Position numbers and translations under genes: made by a program
Part shown: piece by piece, positions 1 through 17,939 of the stretch
How the letters are laid out: every line of letters starts with the position of its first letter
How positions within the stretch are numbered: position 1 is the stretch's first letter
Notes under the pieces: model-generated
The model's input: the letters and a program-made list of their open reading frames with translations, nothing else
The model's database searches: none
What the model was told of the DNA's origin: nothing
DNA from: Tyto alba
Taxonomy: Eukaryota > Chordata > Aves > Strigiformes > Tytonidae
Assembly: GCF_018691265.1 (NCBI RefSeq)
Contig: NW_024881316.1
Span: forward strand, 27,071,819 to 27,135,818
Length of the DNA stretch: 64,000 nt
Direction of reading: 5' to 3'

Positions 1-536
1 AATTGAATTCAAAGCAGTGACACTGATCACTGCTGAGAAAAACCTGCAAACTGGGCTTCGCAGAGACTAAATTGAAGGGATTCCTATTTTTTGAGCCTGC
101 ATACTGGGAGATAGGTATCTTGGTTTAGTGAAGTCAAAGGACTTACTGGACATGCATATAAGTGCAATTTTAAGTTTTTGGAAAATGTTATTGCTGGAAA
201 CCTGCTTAGTGTCTGTTTCTTAGATACTTGATGTTACAAGTGTCTAAAGAGGTTGCAAAGCTTTTTTCTCAGGTGTTCTCCAGAAAAACAAGTGCTACTA
301 GATGTATATAATAATAATTACCTGTGTGTGTTATAGAAGGAACACCATACAAATATGTTACTATGCAGAAAAACATGCATGTTTTCTTCTCCCTGTCCTT
401 GAAACTCTCTATGGGTGAAAAAAATTAAACTCTCCACAGATAAAAAACTTTCTGTGGTGTTTTTTTTTTTTTTTTTCTCCTTGTACACCTGCTTTACAAT
501 GATGGGCTATAGAAACTTATGTGGAAGCTAAGTTTC

Positions 537-572
537 CAATATTTTGTGTTTGATTCTCAATATTTTGTGTTT
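537..572. repeat. Short tandem duplication, about 21-bp period
   Basis: The 15-mer CAATATTTTGTGTTT occurs at 537-551 and again at 558-572. This is a local replication-slippage type duplication inside an intron, with no evident function. Confidence 0.7.
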
Positions 573-897
573 AACTTCTCAAAAATGAAAAGTAGATAGA
601 ACTATCAAGTTCCCAGGAAAATTTGTATTCTTGACTGTGATTTAGTTCCATAAAGAGGAGAGTTTTTCTACCGTGTGTGCACTATGATCACCATCTTTAA
701 TGTATGGTTTTGATATTTTATCCAGAAATGGCTTCTTCAGCTGTTGTAGTCATTCTACTCCATTTTAGAACCATGTCAGTCAGTGTACTGGTCACCTTCT
801 TTATGAGATTCCTCACAAATTATTGATACAGACATGAATAATAGAGAAGAGATTTTGTTTTAAAGACATTGTGCTTCAGGGTTTTGGGTATAACTTA

Positions 898-1022
898 TAA
901 AATATTAATATAATACTATTAATATAATATTATTATGAACAATTATTCTTAATAAAATATTATAAATGTTATTAATAATAAATGCAATAATAATTATCAT
1001 TACTACTACTATTATTATTACT
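898..1022. repeat. AT-rich low-complexity (ATT/AAT) block
   Basis: Nearly pure A/T sequence with interrupted ATT, AAT and ACT trinucleotide runs. It is a degenerate microsatellite in intronic DNA. Confidence 0.7.
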
Positions 1023-1496
1023 GCTGTTTCTTCTTAAAGTAAATATATATACCTATCCTGAGAAAAATGAACTGCCAGTATGCTTTAATTAGGAATGAAT
1101 ATGACATGCCAGGTATGTGACAGGTAATTACAGATTTTCCAGTACATTTAAATAATCTGTGATTTATAACTATTAGCCTCATCACATGATGCAACAGCAA
1201 TCACATGAAAGAACAACCCTGTAGCTGCAAAACTCTCCTCATAAACAATGTAACTGCACCCAGTTCTACAATGGATCTATAACTATCTAGGCAGTGTAAT
1301 ATAATGTCTATACTGATAAAAATATATTTTTTTAGATAAGTAATGTAATGACATTTAACTTGGAAAATGTTGTAACTGGGAGACCATGATGTTTAGTGCA
1401 GATTTTGTAATTTAGGAATTGTAAATAAGAAATTAATTTTCTGTAAAATATTTTTAATACACCATTATTTAATATTTCTTTCATTTAAATTTGCAG

Positions 1497-1577
1497 CTTA
1501 TCAGCTGAAGAAGTGCCAGCCTCCACCCATAGTTCCTAATGCGGATTTGTTTACAGAAGATGATGACTTTGAAATAG
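1497..1577 (+). CDS. CSMD3: CSMD exon: linker and N-terminal half of a Sushi domain
   Basis: This 81-nt internal exon lies between a TTTGCAG acceptor and a GTGAAA donor. The frame starts with two bases of a split codon (phase 1) and ends with one base. The protein reads (A)YQLKKC followed by a Pro-rich QPPP stretch, then an acidic TEDDDFEIG segment. YQLKKC is the usual link between a CUB domain and the first Sushi cysteine in CSMD proteins, and the exon supplies Cys1 of that Sushi domain. The rest of the domain is in the next exon, 154 bp away. CSMD proteins are very large membrane proteins of neural tissue with a CUB/Sushi ectodomain. I chose CSMD3 over CSMD1 and CSMD2 from remembered mammalian sequence, which is inference without a database search. 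Confidence 0.85.
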
Positions 1578-1877
<300 letters not shown>

Positions 1878-3510
1878 TAGTATGCATCCTTTTTTATCTT
1901 CCTATACATTAAGCATCAAATTTTGGGGCACTTTATTTTCATTAATATTTAAAATAAAAGTTTTTATTTCTTCAATATCTAAGGAGTGTACATATTTTTA
2001 AATTGGTCTCTGAAATTTTTACACTTGTCTTTAGAATCAGAAGACAAGTGGCTTTAATCACTTAAGTACAATATTAATTAAATACTGATTTCTATAATCC
2101 ATTTAAATTATTTAACATTGTTTCAGATCAAACCAAAGATTCCTTTTCACCTCTGAAATGTTTTAAAAATACGTATTTAAATTAAACTTTCAAAATAAAG
2201 AAATTTTTTTCTACTTTCACAAATATGGTGATGTTGTATGACAAAATCACACAAAAAATGTGTTCTAAAATAAAATATGGCAAATTTAAATTCATGAAAG
2301 CACTAAAAATCTTTCAACTCTTCATACTATGTTTATAATTACAGTATTCCAAACAAGGAATTTTAAAATTTATTATGAATAATGTTTAGGTGTGCATTCA
2401 TACACAATTTTATTATCTTCATGGAAAACAAGTATATCGTGGAGATTTGTATTCCGTCCCCCAAATTATGATTTTCTACAGATGCTGTTGGTTATTTTTT
2501 CTTTAGTTTGGTTTAATTAGTTAAACAGTGGATGGCAAAAAGATTTTGAAATGTTGAAGTGATCAAGAAAGCATCTGTAGAACTCTTCCATGAAGTACCT
2601 CAAATGTTTTGGGAGAAAAAAGCTACTCATGAGATGCCATCATTGAAATTTTAAAGAAATCAAGAAGTGATCAGAAGTTCTCATATTCGTAACACATTTA
2701 CTGGGATTAGCTTTGATCTATAATATATAATTATGGGTAGAGCTTCTTCCATATCATCCATAAGCACAACAGGTAACACTGGAAGCACAACGATTATAGT
2801 GATACTTTATTAATAGCTATATGTATACCTTCTTTCCTGTTACCCTAGTTCTCTATTTCCATGACTTAAAAATTAATAAAGGAGTACAAGCTGCATTAGT
2901 TTCTTCATGACATAGTATATTTGATGAATCTATATGTAATTGTCCATATGACTACTCATATCTGAGCAAAGTTTTTAATCCTCCCCTTTCTTAACTTTTG
3001 CATACATGGGATCTGTCAGAGATTGAGAGACAGGGGCTCTGTGTCCCTGTTTTATTTGCAAAAGATTCAGTATTAATTTCAGGACCCTCACCATAAAATA
3101 TGCAAAAGTAATGAGAAAATTGTATATTTCTGTATATTTCTTGATCAGATAACTCAATACTTATTGATGTTTGACTTTTTTTTCCAATCAGTGTATTTCT
3201 CTGTTCCCACTGTGATATATTAATGACTGTACTGCAAATGCAGCTTTAAATTTTAAGTTAACAGTAACAGCAGTAACTTGACTTTTGACTGTGTCAATTA
3301 GAGTGTAAATAAAAAATGAAAGCATAAAGTAAACTGAACAATTATTGTAAAAACTACAGAGTTATTAGGAACTTCTGATAATGATTAACCATCTATTAAG
3401 CACAGGGGAGTAGTTTATTTCCAAAAATTCTTCCAGATGTTGGGGACACTAGTGGCTTTCTCTGACAGTAGGAACATTTTTTCTTTGCAGTCCTTTGACA
3501 CATCGTAGAT

Positions 3511-4485
3511 TGTGGTGGGTTGACCCTGGCTGGATGGCAGGTGCCCACCAAAGCTGCTCTATCACACCCCTTCCTCAGCTGGACAGGGGAGAGAAAATAC
3601 AATGAAAAGTTCATGGGTCAAGATGAGGAGTGGGAGAGATAACTCAGGAATTACTCTCATGGGCAAAACAGACTCAACCTGAGGAAAATTTATTTAATTT
3701 ATTGCCAGTCAAATCAGAGTAGGGTAATGAGAAAAGAAAAACAAATCTTAAAACAACTTTTTCCCACCCCATCCCTTCTTCCCAGGCTCAACTTCACTCC
3801 CAATTTTCTCTACCTCCTCCCTCCAAGAGGTGTATGTGGATGGGAACTGGGGGTGGTGGTCAGTTCATCATGTGTTATTACTGCTGCTCCTTCCTCCTCA
3901 GGGGGAGGAGTCCTCCCACTCTTCCCCTTTTTCAGTGTGTGGGGTATCTCCCACGGGAGACAGTCTTCCATGAACTTCTCCAACATGAGTCCTTCCCACA
4001 AGCTGCAGTTCTTCGCAAACTGTTCCAGAGTGGGTCCTTTCCATGGGGTGCAGTCTTTCAGGAACAGACTGCTCCAGCTTGGGTACCCTTGCAGGGTCAC
4101 AAGTGATGCCAGCAAACCTGCTCCAGCATGGACGACTCTGTCCGTTGGGCCACAGGTCCTGCCAGGAGACTGATCTAGTGTGGGCTTCCCACAGGCTCAC
4201 AGCCTTCTTTGTGCATCCCCCTGCTCTGTTGTGGGGTCCTCCACAGGCTGCAGGTGGACATCAGCTCCACTGTGGACCTCGTGGGCTGCAGAAGGACAAC
4301 CTGCCTCACCATGGTCTTCACCATAGGCTATAGGGGAATCTCTGCTCCAGTGCCTGGAACACCTCCTCCCCCTCCTTCTTCACTGACCTTATGGTTTGCA
4401 GAGTTGTTTTTCTCACATATTGTCACTCCTCTCTCTGGCTGCAGTATCCTTTGCACAGTTTTTTTTTTGGAACTGGAGGTATTGG
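3511..4485 (-). mobile_element. Avian ERV solo LTR, truncated at its 5' (U3) end
   Basis: A GC-rich block that stands out in AT-rich intron. On the + strand it opens with TGTGGTGGGTTGACCCTGG, the inverted end of an avian LTR family also seen at 23402-24435 and 29131-30153. The polyadenylation signal AATAAA lies on the - strand (TTTATT at 3698-3703), which sets the orientation. The middle (about 3900-4350) is built from imperfect repeats of roughly 40 bp around CTGCTCCAGC/GTGGG-like cores. Similarity to the other copies is lost near 4470-4490, just after the LEADER-like TCTCTCTGGCTGCAG stretch, so the promoter-side end is missing. No internal retroviral sequence adjoins it. Open frames here result from stop-poor GC-rich repeats and are not genes. 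Confidence 0.8.
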
Positions 4486-5189
4486 AATAAAGATTCTAGC
4501 ACAGTTATTTTGGACAGACTGAGAGGAGTTTCTTTAGATAATTTGGAATGCAACTCTTTTCCTTTCTTCAGAAAAGTTTTATCTTTAAATAAATTTAATT
4601 TTCCTTTCTGAAAAATAGAATTACTTTTTTTTTTTTTTCTTAACCCAACGTCTCTGTCTGTCTACAAAAATCATTACTATGGAGATAAATCTTGAATTGA
4701 ACTCGTATTTTATGATAACACCCTAGCTTATATTTATGAATTTTTCTTCTAGGTCATGTGAAATATTGGTAGATCACTTAAAAGTTGTGGGTTTAATTAT
4801 AATCTTTATGATGTTTACTCTTAGATAAATATATGAAACTACTCATGTTGCAAGCTGAAATTCTAAGTGTATGAAGAGGAGAAATTGGTATTTTTGAATC
4901 AAACCAGAAATCCCATATACCAGACCATATACCCAATCTTCCATCTCTGGCACTGGCCAGTAATGATTTTCTAGTGAAGGACAATAAGATCATTGAGAAC
5001 ATACAGTTAATTAAGGTCTCCACCCAACTGTATCTAAGCCACTCTTAAGCTATTAATGTTCTTCGTATTTTGAATCCTGTAGGACTATTTCTTCAATGGA
5101 TTTATTCAGTCCCATTGTGAGCCCATGTAAATGCTTTAAATCCACAAAGTTTTGTGCAAGAAGTTGCGCTATTTTTTTATATATGTGGA

Positions 5190-5460
5190 GATGTTTCTGT
5201 CTGCTTTGAACTCAGCACCTTCTGTTTTCACTTCATGTCCTCTAGTTCTTATGGAGAAAGAAAAAGTAATGAGTTTTTCTCTATTCACCATATTTATGAC
5301 ATGATTCTAGAAAGCAGAAGATATTTCACAGCTTTATCATTCTTGTCATCCTTCTCAATACCTGTTCCAGTTCTACTCTATTTCTTTTGAGGTGATACAG
5401 TATAAAACTGCATTTATACAATACTATGTGATCCTGATAGACTTGAAAAAAAATGGTACT
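5190..5460 (-). mobile_element. Ancient CR1-type LINE 3' fragment
   Basis: The + strand reads like the reverse complement of the 3' end of old amniote CR1 elements. The order is: a CATGTCCTCTAGTTCTTATG stretch, a GAGTTTTTCTCTATTCACC stretch, ATTTATGACATGATT, CTGTTCCAGTTCTA, and finally GAGGTGATACAGTATAAAACTGC (compare GACCAGAACTGCA in the family). It is highly diverged, and both boundaries are approximate. Confidence 0.5.
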
Positions 5461-7419
5461 CGTTGTGTTATTTGCATATTGTATTTCAAACTTATTTTTG
5501 GACTGCCTTCTTATATTTCTGCATTTTACCTGTAGTTTATAATTGTTTACATTGTCCTTATTTGGAGCAGCTTCATAATTTTTAAAGATGCCAGAAAACT
5601 TTTCATTCTCCTGAGCTGTGCCACCATGTGGTAGTAGACAAGAGATAATATTTATATGACAGAAGACCAGGTTCTAGGAAAAATCAGTTTCAATGACCAC
5701 TTCTACATCACTCTGGAATGACCTCCAGAGCAGCTGCAATTGCACCACACAATACTTTTCTTACAGCTCCCTTTTGCTTTCTGTCTGGTCTGTCTGAAGA
5801 CTGATCTTCTCATAATGCTTAGTACCATGATAACTTGCTAGGTATTGTCTAATTTGCAGAGCCCTAAGGACCCTATAGAACATGAACTGATTGTGCATGA
5901 ATTTATGTTTACCAGTAGTTGACCGTTTGTGATTTGTATTTAAACACTTAGGATCTCTGCTCTCATCCTATCCTTATATCCTCTTGCTACAAATTTCTTT
6001 CCATTTTTTTTTTATTGGTCTTAGGGAAATGTAGAGATGTAAATTAAAACATGATGAGCATTGCAACAGCAAGAAATACTCCTGTATTTGGGACAAAAAA
6101 AATGACATACTAGTAAAACAGCTAACTGGCATTCAGTGTAAAGTAGAGATCTTTAGTCTGGTTGCTCAAAACACTTAAATTAGAGAGGTGGTGTGGTAAT
6201 ATTGTCCTAGCGTGATGATGATATTTATTAATAAAAAGCTAAATCAAAGATGGAGACATCAGTAATATTAGAGTTAAGTAAAGAAGCTTAGTCAGGCCTT
6301 CCCAGAACAACCAAACCAGATTTCTCCACAAACCAGGTTAGGTAATCTGTTTCTCAAAACTAGGATATGATGAGAGTATTATGCTGTCCTGAAGAATTAC
6401 TTTTCTCATGACACTACTCTATCACACTCAGTTATGTGCTACTGGGTAGCATAAAGATCTTTTTTTATTTTCTGTTGCTTTTTTGTAAGCATGGTCTGTA
6501 TGCATGAATTTATGCAAAGTAACAAATAACAATACTCAGAATTTACATGTGCAAAAATATGATAAAAAATTAATGTAAAATAGATTACTTATGTCCTCCA
6601 ATATACCTAAAGCACGTTTTTAAAATATTTATTCCTGGTATCGTTCCAAACCATTTTACAATAGCTACTTTTAAAATTCATGGGATATACTTATAAATAA
6701 ATAATATTTAAATATTTTCTGGGGTTCAAGTTTAAAATTCTATGTTTTGCATCTCAGGATTTCTTGATAGGTAAACTTCACATCAATTCATAAACTTCTA
6801 AATGTGTAGGGAGCTGAATTGCACTGTAACTTAGGTGACAGATGGGAATTCATAAGGTATCAAATATGATACTGAAGAATATAATGTTAATGTGTTAATT
6901 GATTGACAATTAAAAGGAGCAGCATTAACAGTAAAATATATATGCCTCAACTGAGGAAATTTGTTTGACTCTATTTAGGAGTATTCTGTTTTGAAATACC
7001 ATGCTAAAGGTAAGAGCAAATATTGTAAAACAAAAGGGTCCAAATTGCAGATTTTTGTTTTTATCTGTTTTATATATGATATCAAGAAAATAACACTGTG
7101 GAGTCTATTTTTATTCAAATTATAAATATTAGTTGTTAGCGGTATTGGAAAATGGATGTGCCTTTTGTTTTATAGAGCAAGGTGAAGCAGTCTCACTCAA
7201 TTTTACATCATTAACCATATGAATCTTGTAAAATGTTTAAGTCTAGCTTCCATCCTAGAGATTAAGTCATGTAATCAACATCTTAGATATAGTAGGAGAA
7301 AGTTGGTGAGCAATTCATTATGGTGGAGAAAGAGAGCCACAAAGGCTGCCAAGGTGAACATTCCTGAACTACTCCAAAACGGTTTCTCATAAGTCCCTGT
7401 GGTATATCTCCTGTGAATG

Positions 7420-7470
7420 GTTGAGGTTGGAAGGAACCTCTTGTCCAGTGACTCTTCTCCATAGGAAGTG
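7420..7470 (-). mobile_element. Possible CR1 3'-tail fragment
   Basis: The sequence GGTTGAGGTTGGAAGGAACCTCTTGTCC resembles the antisense start of avian CR1 3' ends, which read AGGTTGGAAGGGACCTC. It is too short to be sure, and flanking similarity is weak. Confidence 0.35.
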
Positions 7471-8347
7471 AATCTTGGCCATAGGAAGAGTTAGAGCTAT
7501 AGCTTGCTATGTAAGGAGATTTGGCCACTTTTACTTTAGCACAGGAGAGGTACTGAACTATTTACAGCTTAGAAAGACATAGGAGTTTCATTTTTATTTG
7601 AACTTTCTGTCCTAAGAATATGCTGAAGGAGGCCTCACAAGACACTACTTTTGTGTCAGTACCACAGAAGAATATTCCATATCCTCTTCAACACTTTGCA
7701 TTACTATTTGTGCTGATTTGTATTATATGTGCTTTTTTTTTTTTTTTTGCAAAACTAGTACTTCTTCCTTTTGGAAAGCATTCTGTTAGTAAAGTTTTGA
7801 AGTCTACTGTGTGAATACAATAGAATATATAGAGGAAATAATTCCTACAGAAATTCTACATTGATCTGTTTCTTACGTTGCATACATGCGATGATTTGTT
7901 CAAGGTAATTCTCTGACCTTTAAACTGCTGATATTTAATATTCACCCACCAAATAAATGTTCTTAATTACAAAGCAACATCATACTTTTCTTCAATTACA
8001 AGAGAAGGGCATGAGGAAACATCTGCAAAAGGCATATTTTTCCCTATGGTAAATAAATTAGTTTCAGGTCCCTTTTTAAGAATCGGCTGTGAGGAATGAG
8101 AAAGATAGAAGCAGTCTTTCTCTTTATTGATAACTTTTATGTGCTTACAAAAAAAAAAATTTTTTGCTGGTATTTTTTCAAACCTAGAAAACAAGCTGTT
8201 TCCTTGCTCTTTTTTTCTGCTTTTCTTTTTTTCCTCTGATGTCTTTTACAAGAAAAAGAAGATGATCTAAGAGTAAAGAGGGTGAAAGAAAAAGTATTTT
8301 ATGTGCGTTTATCTTTTTTTTTCTCCCTGTAATTTCCTAGTGCTGTC

Positions 8348-8369
8348 TTTTTTTTTTTTTTTTTTTTTT
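8348..8369. repeat. Poly-T (22)
   Basis: A run of 22 T followed directly by CAG, so it looks like a strong pyrimidine tract plus acceptor at 8372 on the coding strand. No protein match follows it. Confidence 0.9.
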
Positions 8370-8646
8370 CAGATCATTCTTGCAGTGATCAATTCTCATC
8401 TAGAGGATTTTCAGAGATTTCTGAGATAGTTACAGTCAAGGTGTCTCTGCTTTCTTAAGTGTGATTGTCTTTATACCTATTCTATTACATTTCTTTTTTC
8501 CAAAGGAAACTAGCAATTTTCACTTCTCCGGATTGGTTACTTTCCTCTATTTTTTCACTGCCTTTCCTTCCCTGGCACCATTTTTTCATATACTTGCACC
8601 ATGTTTCTTGAGTTAGTGAAGAATATCGCAACACTTCATGACAATG

Positions 8647-9141
8647 TGTCGTGGTTTGAGCCTGGTCAGCAGTTAAACACCACGGAGCTGCTCACCCACC
8701 CTCCCCCCACTTGGGAATGGGGAGGGAATCGGAGGGGCAAAGGGAGACTCACAGGTTGAGATAAAAACAGTTTGATAACAGTAATAGAATAGTATGTTGA
8801 CAGTATAAATGGGTAATGTACAATACAGTTGCTCACCACCCACCGACCGACCGACACCCACCTGCTCCCAGCTAGTGATCCCAAACACAAAGGTGCCACA
8901 GCAACACTCCCAGAAGTGAGAGAGTGCCTCCCAGCCCACTCCTTCCTTTATATAGTGAGCATAACGTCACATGACATGGAATATCGACCAATCTGGGCCC
9001 AGCCCTCCAGCTGTGCTCCCCCCGCCCCCGCACACGGGTGAGGACACTGGGACCTGGGGAGCCCCTGGGGTCTCAGTGTGCTGCAGCGCTCCTCCCGCTG
9101 CCAAAACGAACATGAGTTCTATTCCAGCCTGAACCAGGACA
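8647..9141 (-). mobile_element. Young avian ERV solo LTR with intact 5-bp target duplication
   Basis: A 495-bp GC-rich unit starting TGTCGTGGTTTGAGCC and ending CTGAACCAGGACA. The ends are near-perfect inverted repeats (TGTCGTGGTT against TGTCCTGGTT). It is flanked on both sides by CAATG (8642-8646 and 9142-9146), a perfect target-site duplication, so both boundaries are well set. The - strand carries a TATATAAAGG box (+ strand 8945-8954), which indicates antisense orientation to the gene. No gag, pol or env sequence is present, so this is a solo LTR left by recombination. It is a different family from the LTR at 3511-4485. Confidence 0.88.
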
Positions 9142-12100
9142 CAATGTTCTATGAATCACTGTAAACTGATCTCAGGTTTTTCAAACTCTAATTTTGAATC
9201 TTATTCTTACTTGAAAAATCCTTCATCCCAGGTTCCAAAAACTTCATATACTGCAAGTAAGTAAATACAAGTTCATGCAGCCTGTTCTTAAGAAGACACT
9301 TATCATGCACATCTTTGGAAATGATACCTGTGGGAACTTAGCTGAAAGAGCACCCATACAAAAGTCTGTGATAATAACCTTTTAGATTAACACAAATGTT
9401 AACTTTTCTGTAAGAATGTACCATCACACTTTCCATTTTATGAGATCACCTGGCTCTACTTTTGTCTGTACTGTATCTGTGTAACATCCAGATTTTGTTT
9501 GCAGGCCCTAAATCTGAATGACCATTATATAATTTCTTTCATGAGTAATTTGACCAATCGTCATTTCCATAACTCCCTAAAATGCTGATGAAAAGCAGGC
9601 AACAAAAAGCAGTTGTATCCTTACCATCTCTGCTGTTAGTTTTTAGGTATGGCATGTTTACTAAAAACCACTCCAGAGGTACTTGCTACAGTCCCATATC
9701 TTACTTTAAATGTCCTGTTCTTTGTTGATCGTAGCCATTTCTTAAATCATATCTTATAGAGAGAAGTGACAGTTTTCCAGTATTGAAAAGAATCACTGTG
9801 TCTTGATGTGAAAAGTCTGATAGCATTATTGATTTCTCCAGGATACTTGACATTTATGAACATGATCAGCTCTTATGACACAAATTGCTCTAGTAAATTT
9901 TAACATCATAACAAACATTCTGATGAAGTTGATACTGGATTAGTAAAAGCCACCTTCTTTTCTTAAAAATAGTCTTGTAGCATAAGCAAATGATACCATG
10001 GGGTAAAGCAGGTTGTGGAGCTGTGACATGTCAGATACTTTTCATCACAGATGAGCACTTTTACTGCATGTCTGACAGGAAATGACACACAGCTAGTGAA
10101 ACTTCTCCTCAGGAATAAGTCTCATGTATGAAAATCAGCTTTAGAGATGCAGTCTACTACAACCAGTGTAGTCCAATAATAGCAGAAGGGGACACATGAC
10201 AAGGAAAAATTACTTGCTTGACATTTTTTCCCCAGTCCACACCTTGTTCTCCCTGCTTGATAGTATATTCTCACTTGCATATTACATCCCTCTTTTTCAC
10301 AGGATTAAATTTTTCTTTCTGACTGAAGAAATTTTTTAGCTAAACAAGATGAGGAGGAGAGGAAGAAAGGATTTAAAAAAATCTAATATTTCTTCTTGCA
10401 TTTGCTGGCATGATAATGCTAAATATTCTCCAGCATGTTAGAGTAGACTGAAGAAGAAAAGTTTGTGACAAAAATGAGTAAGAAGTAGCTTTTACTTTTT
10501 CAACTTTTTCATGCTTTCCCCCCTTTTTTTATATCCCTAAATAATCAGAGTAGCTTTTAGATAAGTGATTTATAATTTATGCTATAGTATAAAAAAATCA
10601 AAACTTAAGAAAAATCATCCTGAATTTTGTGCTGAATTGTCAGCCTATAAATCAGATCCAGGGAAGTTTTGGAACAGTCAGAAAAGAAATGTTATGATTT
10701 TTAGTTTATTTTTTTCGAAACTTTGGTGTCATTAAGGAATGGGTAGGCCTCAGAAAATGAGTTTGTAAGTTAAATTTGAAACTCATATATTTCTCACTTC
10801 ATATATCACTATTTAAAATACTCTAAAGAATGTGGGACAGTAAATGGAATGTTCTATTGTCCAACTTAGGCATGTACACTGTCTCCTGCCTTCCACACTC
10901 AAGTCTGGAAAACTCTATCTAAGTTAGAGAAAGAACACAAATAAACCACCTTCTCAAAGGTACAGGTCTATGCACTATGCGTGAAAGCAATTGTTAATTT
11001 ATAAGCGAATTAATTGATAAAATTCCTATTTTTATTGCATTGTTGCTTCTGGCGGAGTGTTCAGATTTGTTCCTAGTGTACGGAACAGAAGGTAAAGGCT
11101 GGGTATTTTTATAAAATAAAATTTCCTTCTCTACCAGTATGCTTAATTTCTGAGAGGGTTATTAAATTCCTGACACTGTTTTCAGAAAGTTTAGAGCAAA
11201 ATTCTTCTTAGCTACAACGAAACCTAAATTTCACCCTCAAGTTTGTAAAAGGCCACCTAAGGGTAACAGTCCAGTTTTTAATATTTGTTTCTGATAGTTA
11301 TGTGTGGTTTTTCCCCTGTAACATATTTTTCCCTTGATCATTTTTCCTCTGTTCTTATGTTTTTCACCTTTCCTATAACTTTTAATTTATGCAAGTACTT
11401 GGGCACTGTGTCAGACAGTTTCCAGGAATGCATTTCTGTCAAGATATATTTGTGAATCTTACACAAAAAAAAACATTGTTAAAATGCACATATATTATGA
11501 AACTGTAGACAAAATGCATGACTTCAACAGCAAACAGACATGAAGAAATCAGTTCTGCATAAAAGGCAAAATGTTAAAGAACAGTGACAAACAAAATAAT
11601 TTCTCAATCAAAACCAGCATTTAGGATATAAAATTTACAGCGTTTTAATATAGTATACTCCCTGTCATATGCAGATATTGTAAATGTTTATGAATACCAG
11701 GTGAAACTGTTTGAAAAATGTTATGAGTTTAAAGTTTAAATAATAGAAGTGGGTGCTGAGAAGGTCTTACTTGGATGACTTGGACTATTCTGAATCCAAA
11801 ATAAATCCTTTGTCTTCATGAAACATTTATGCTTTCAAATGATCTGGTGTGCCTTGAAGTTCCAATATGCTGTCTCGTTCATGTTGTTTTTAACACCTCA
11901 AATAGAAGACAGCTACCAAGTGTCCAAATAAAAAGTTTTACCAGGACTTTTACCTGACTTATGTGAATGATCACAGCAGAATATGTGAATCCCTTGACTG
12001 TAAAACCGTTGGGCTGTGACATATTTCTAGATTAAAGTTTCACTATAATTAATATCCTGTTTCATTAATGCAAGGTTTATAAAGGTGGTCCTGTTTGTGC

Positions 12101-12218
12101 TAAAGGGAACTTTATTGTTCCTTCCATCTAGAAAATGATTTTAACATATTTTCATTTGGAAACTAAACCTGAAACATACATATTTCTGAAAAAAATACTA
12201 TTTTTTTAATGAAAATGA

Positions 12219-16718
<4,500 letters not shown>

Positions 16719-17284
16719 TAATGATTTCCATTAAATTATACTTTGTGGATGCATATACCATTTAGCATCAAATTAGGACATGAAATATAATTTTTGTTTC
16801 TCTGAAGACAATTTATTATAATGTACATTTTGAGGATGTGTAATCATTCTATTGCAAGTTCAAGGTAAGCACATGACTTGGACTCTGTTTTTTCCCAGTT
16901 TGCCAAAGATCTCTAGATTAATACTTCTCAAATTAATACTTCTGTATGCAAACTGCTGTCTTGTCTTACCAGACCTGGAGTAAGGTATTTGAAATGTAGT
17001 GGGAGGGATAGCCCTTAGATTTACACAGAAGTCCTCGAGTAAGAATTTCTGATCCTGAAATGGTATAGGGTACTCCACCTGCATTTCAGTACACAGTTAT
17101 TAGGTTTACAATTTCCTTGAGTTGCATTTCACAACTCTTATTACTATGCATTTCTTCATGTATAAATTAAATTGAAAACCAGTGGGAAAAGAATAATTCA
17201 CTTCTTCAATAGGTTGAATGTGAATCTGCTGTTGTGGTGCATGAAAATATATAAATAGACTACCTGAATAGTGTTAAAAATTAT

Positions 17285-17930
17285 GTCCCTTATTAAGAAA
17301 AAAAGTCAGTTACCAGTGCTATTCTCCAGCATTGCAACCAAAAACAGATATGAAGCATTAACAGCTGTAGACACTTATGAGCAAAGTCTGAAAGGAGGAA
17401 CTGTACCAGAAGCACACAGTGGATACTGCAATAGGAAGCAACGAGTGCTCATAGTGGGTGACCCTCTGTTGAGGGGCACTGAGGTGCCCATCTGCCAGCC
17501 TGACAAGGAATCACGAGAGGTATGCTGTCTTCTGCAAGCTGAGGTCCAAGATGTTGCCAAGAGAGTGCCACAACTTGTCAAGAGCACAGAATATTATCCA
17601 TTACTACTATTTCATGTGGGCACGAATGATATATATAATATATTATGGTATAACCTGGGCAGAATCAAGGAAGACTACAAAACCCTGTGAGTGCAAGCAA
17701 AAAGTATTGGTGCCTAAGTTATCTTTTCTTCTGTTTTACCAGTTAGAGGAAAGGGTGCAGCCAGAAATAGATGTATAATGAAAATCAGCTTCTAGCTTCA
17801 TGACTGGTGCTGTTGTGATGTCTTTGGCTTTTATGACAGCAGGACATTCTTCAATGACTATAGCCTTTTAGGGAGGGATGGGATCTGCCTGTCTAGAAGA
17901 GGCAAGGAAATCTGGTAGCAGTCTGGCAAA
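17285..17930 (+). pseudogene. CR1 ORF1 esterase-domain remnant
   Basis: The frame running from 17271 to 17690 contains NRYEAL, RVLIVGDPLLRGTE, VQDVAKRVPQLVK and LLLFHVGTND. These match the SGNH-hydrolase (esterase) blocks of CR1 ORF1 proteins. The nucleophile block should read GDS; here the Ser codon is CCT (Pro) at 17463-17465. The DGIHLS block near 17877-17891 reads DGICLS, so the catalytic His is Cys (TGC at 17886-17888). The two blocks are in different frames with stops between them. The copy is therefore doubly dead as an enzyme. The family's role is in LINE retrotransposition, where the esterase may act on lipid, but that is not proven. Confidence 0.75.
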
Positions 17931-17939
17931 CTTGGTGAG

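Larger units (their letters stand above)
1..1496 (+). other. CSMD3: Intron upstream of first visible exon (3' part)
   Basis: This is non-coding sequence ending in a TTTGCAG acceptor at 1496. It is AT-rich. It holds a short tandem duplication near 537-572, a run of about 20 T near 457-477 and an AT-only low-complexity block near 898-1022. I see no gene, RNA or recognisable transposon here. Confidence 0.75.

Noticed and set aside
3727..4173. 148-codon + strand open frame and overlapping frames on both strands
   Set aside because: It lies entirely inside the solo LTR at 3511-4485; the frame is open in several phases because of the stop-poor repeat units. It has no protein-like features.
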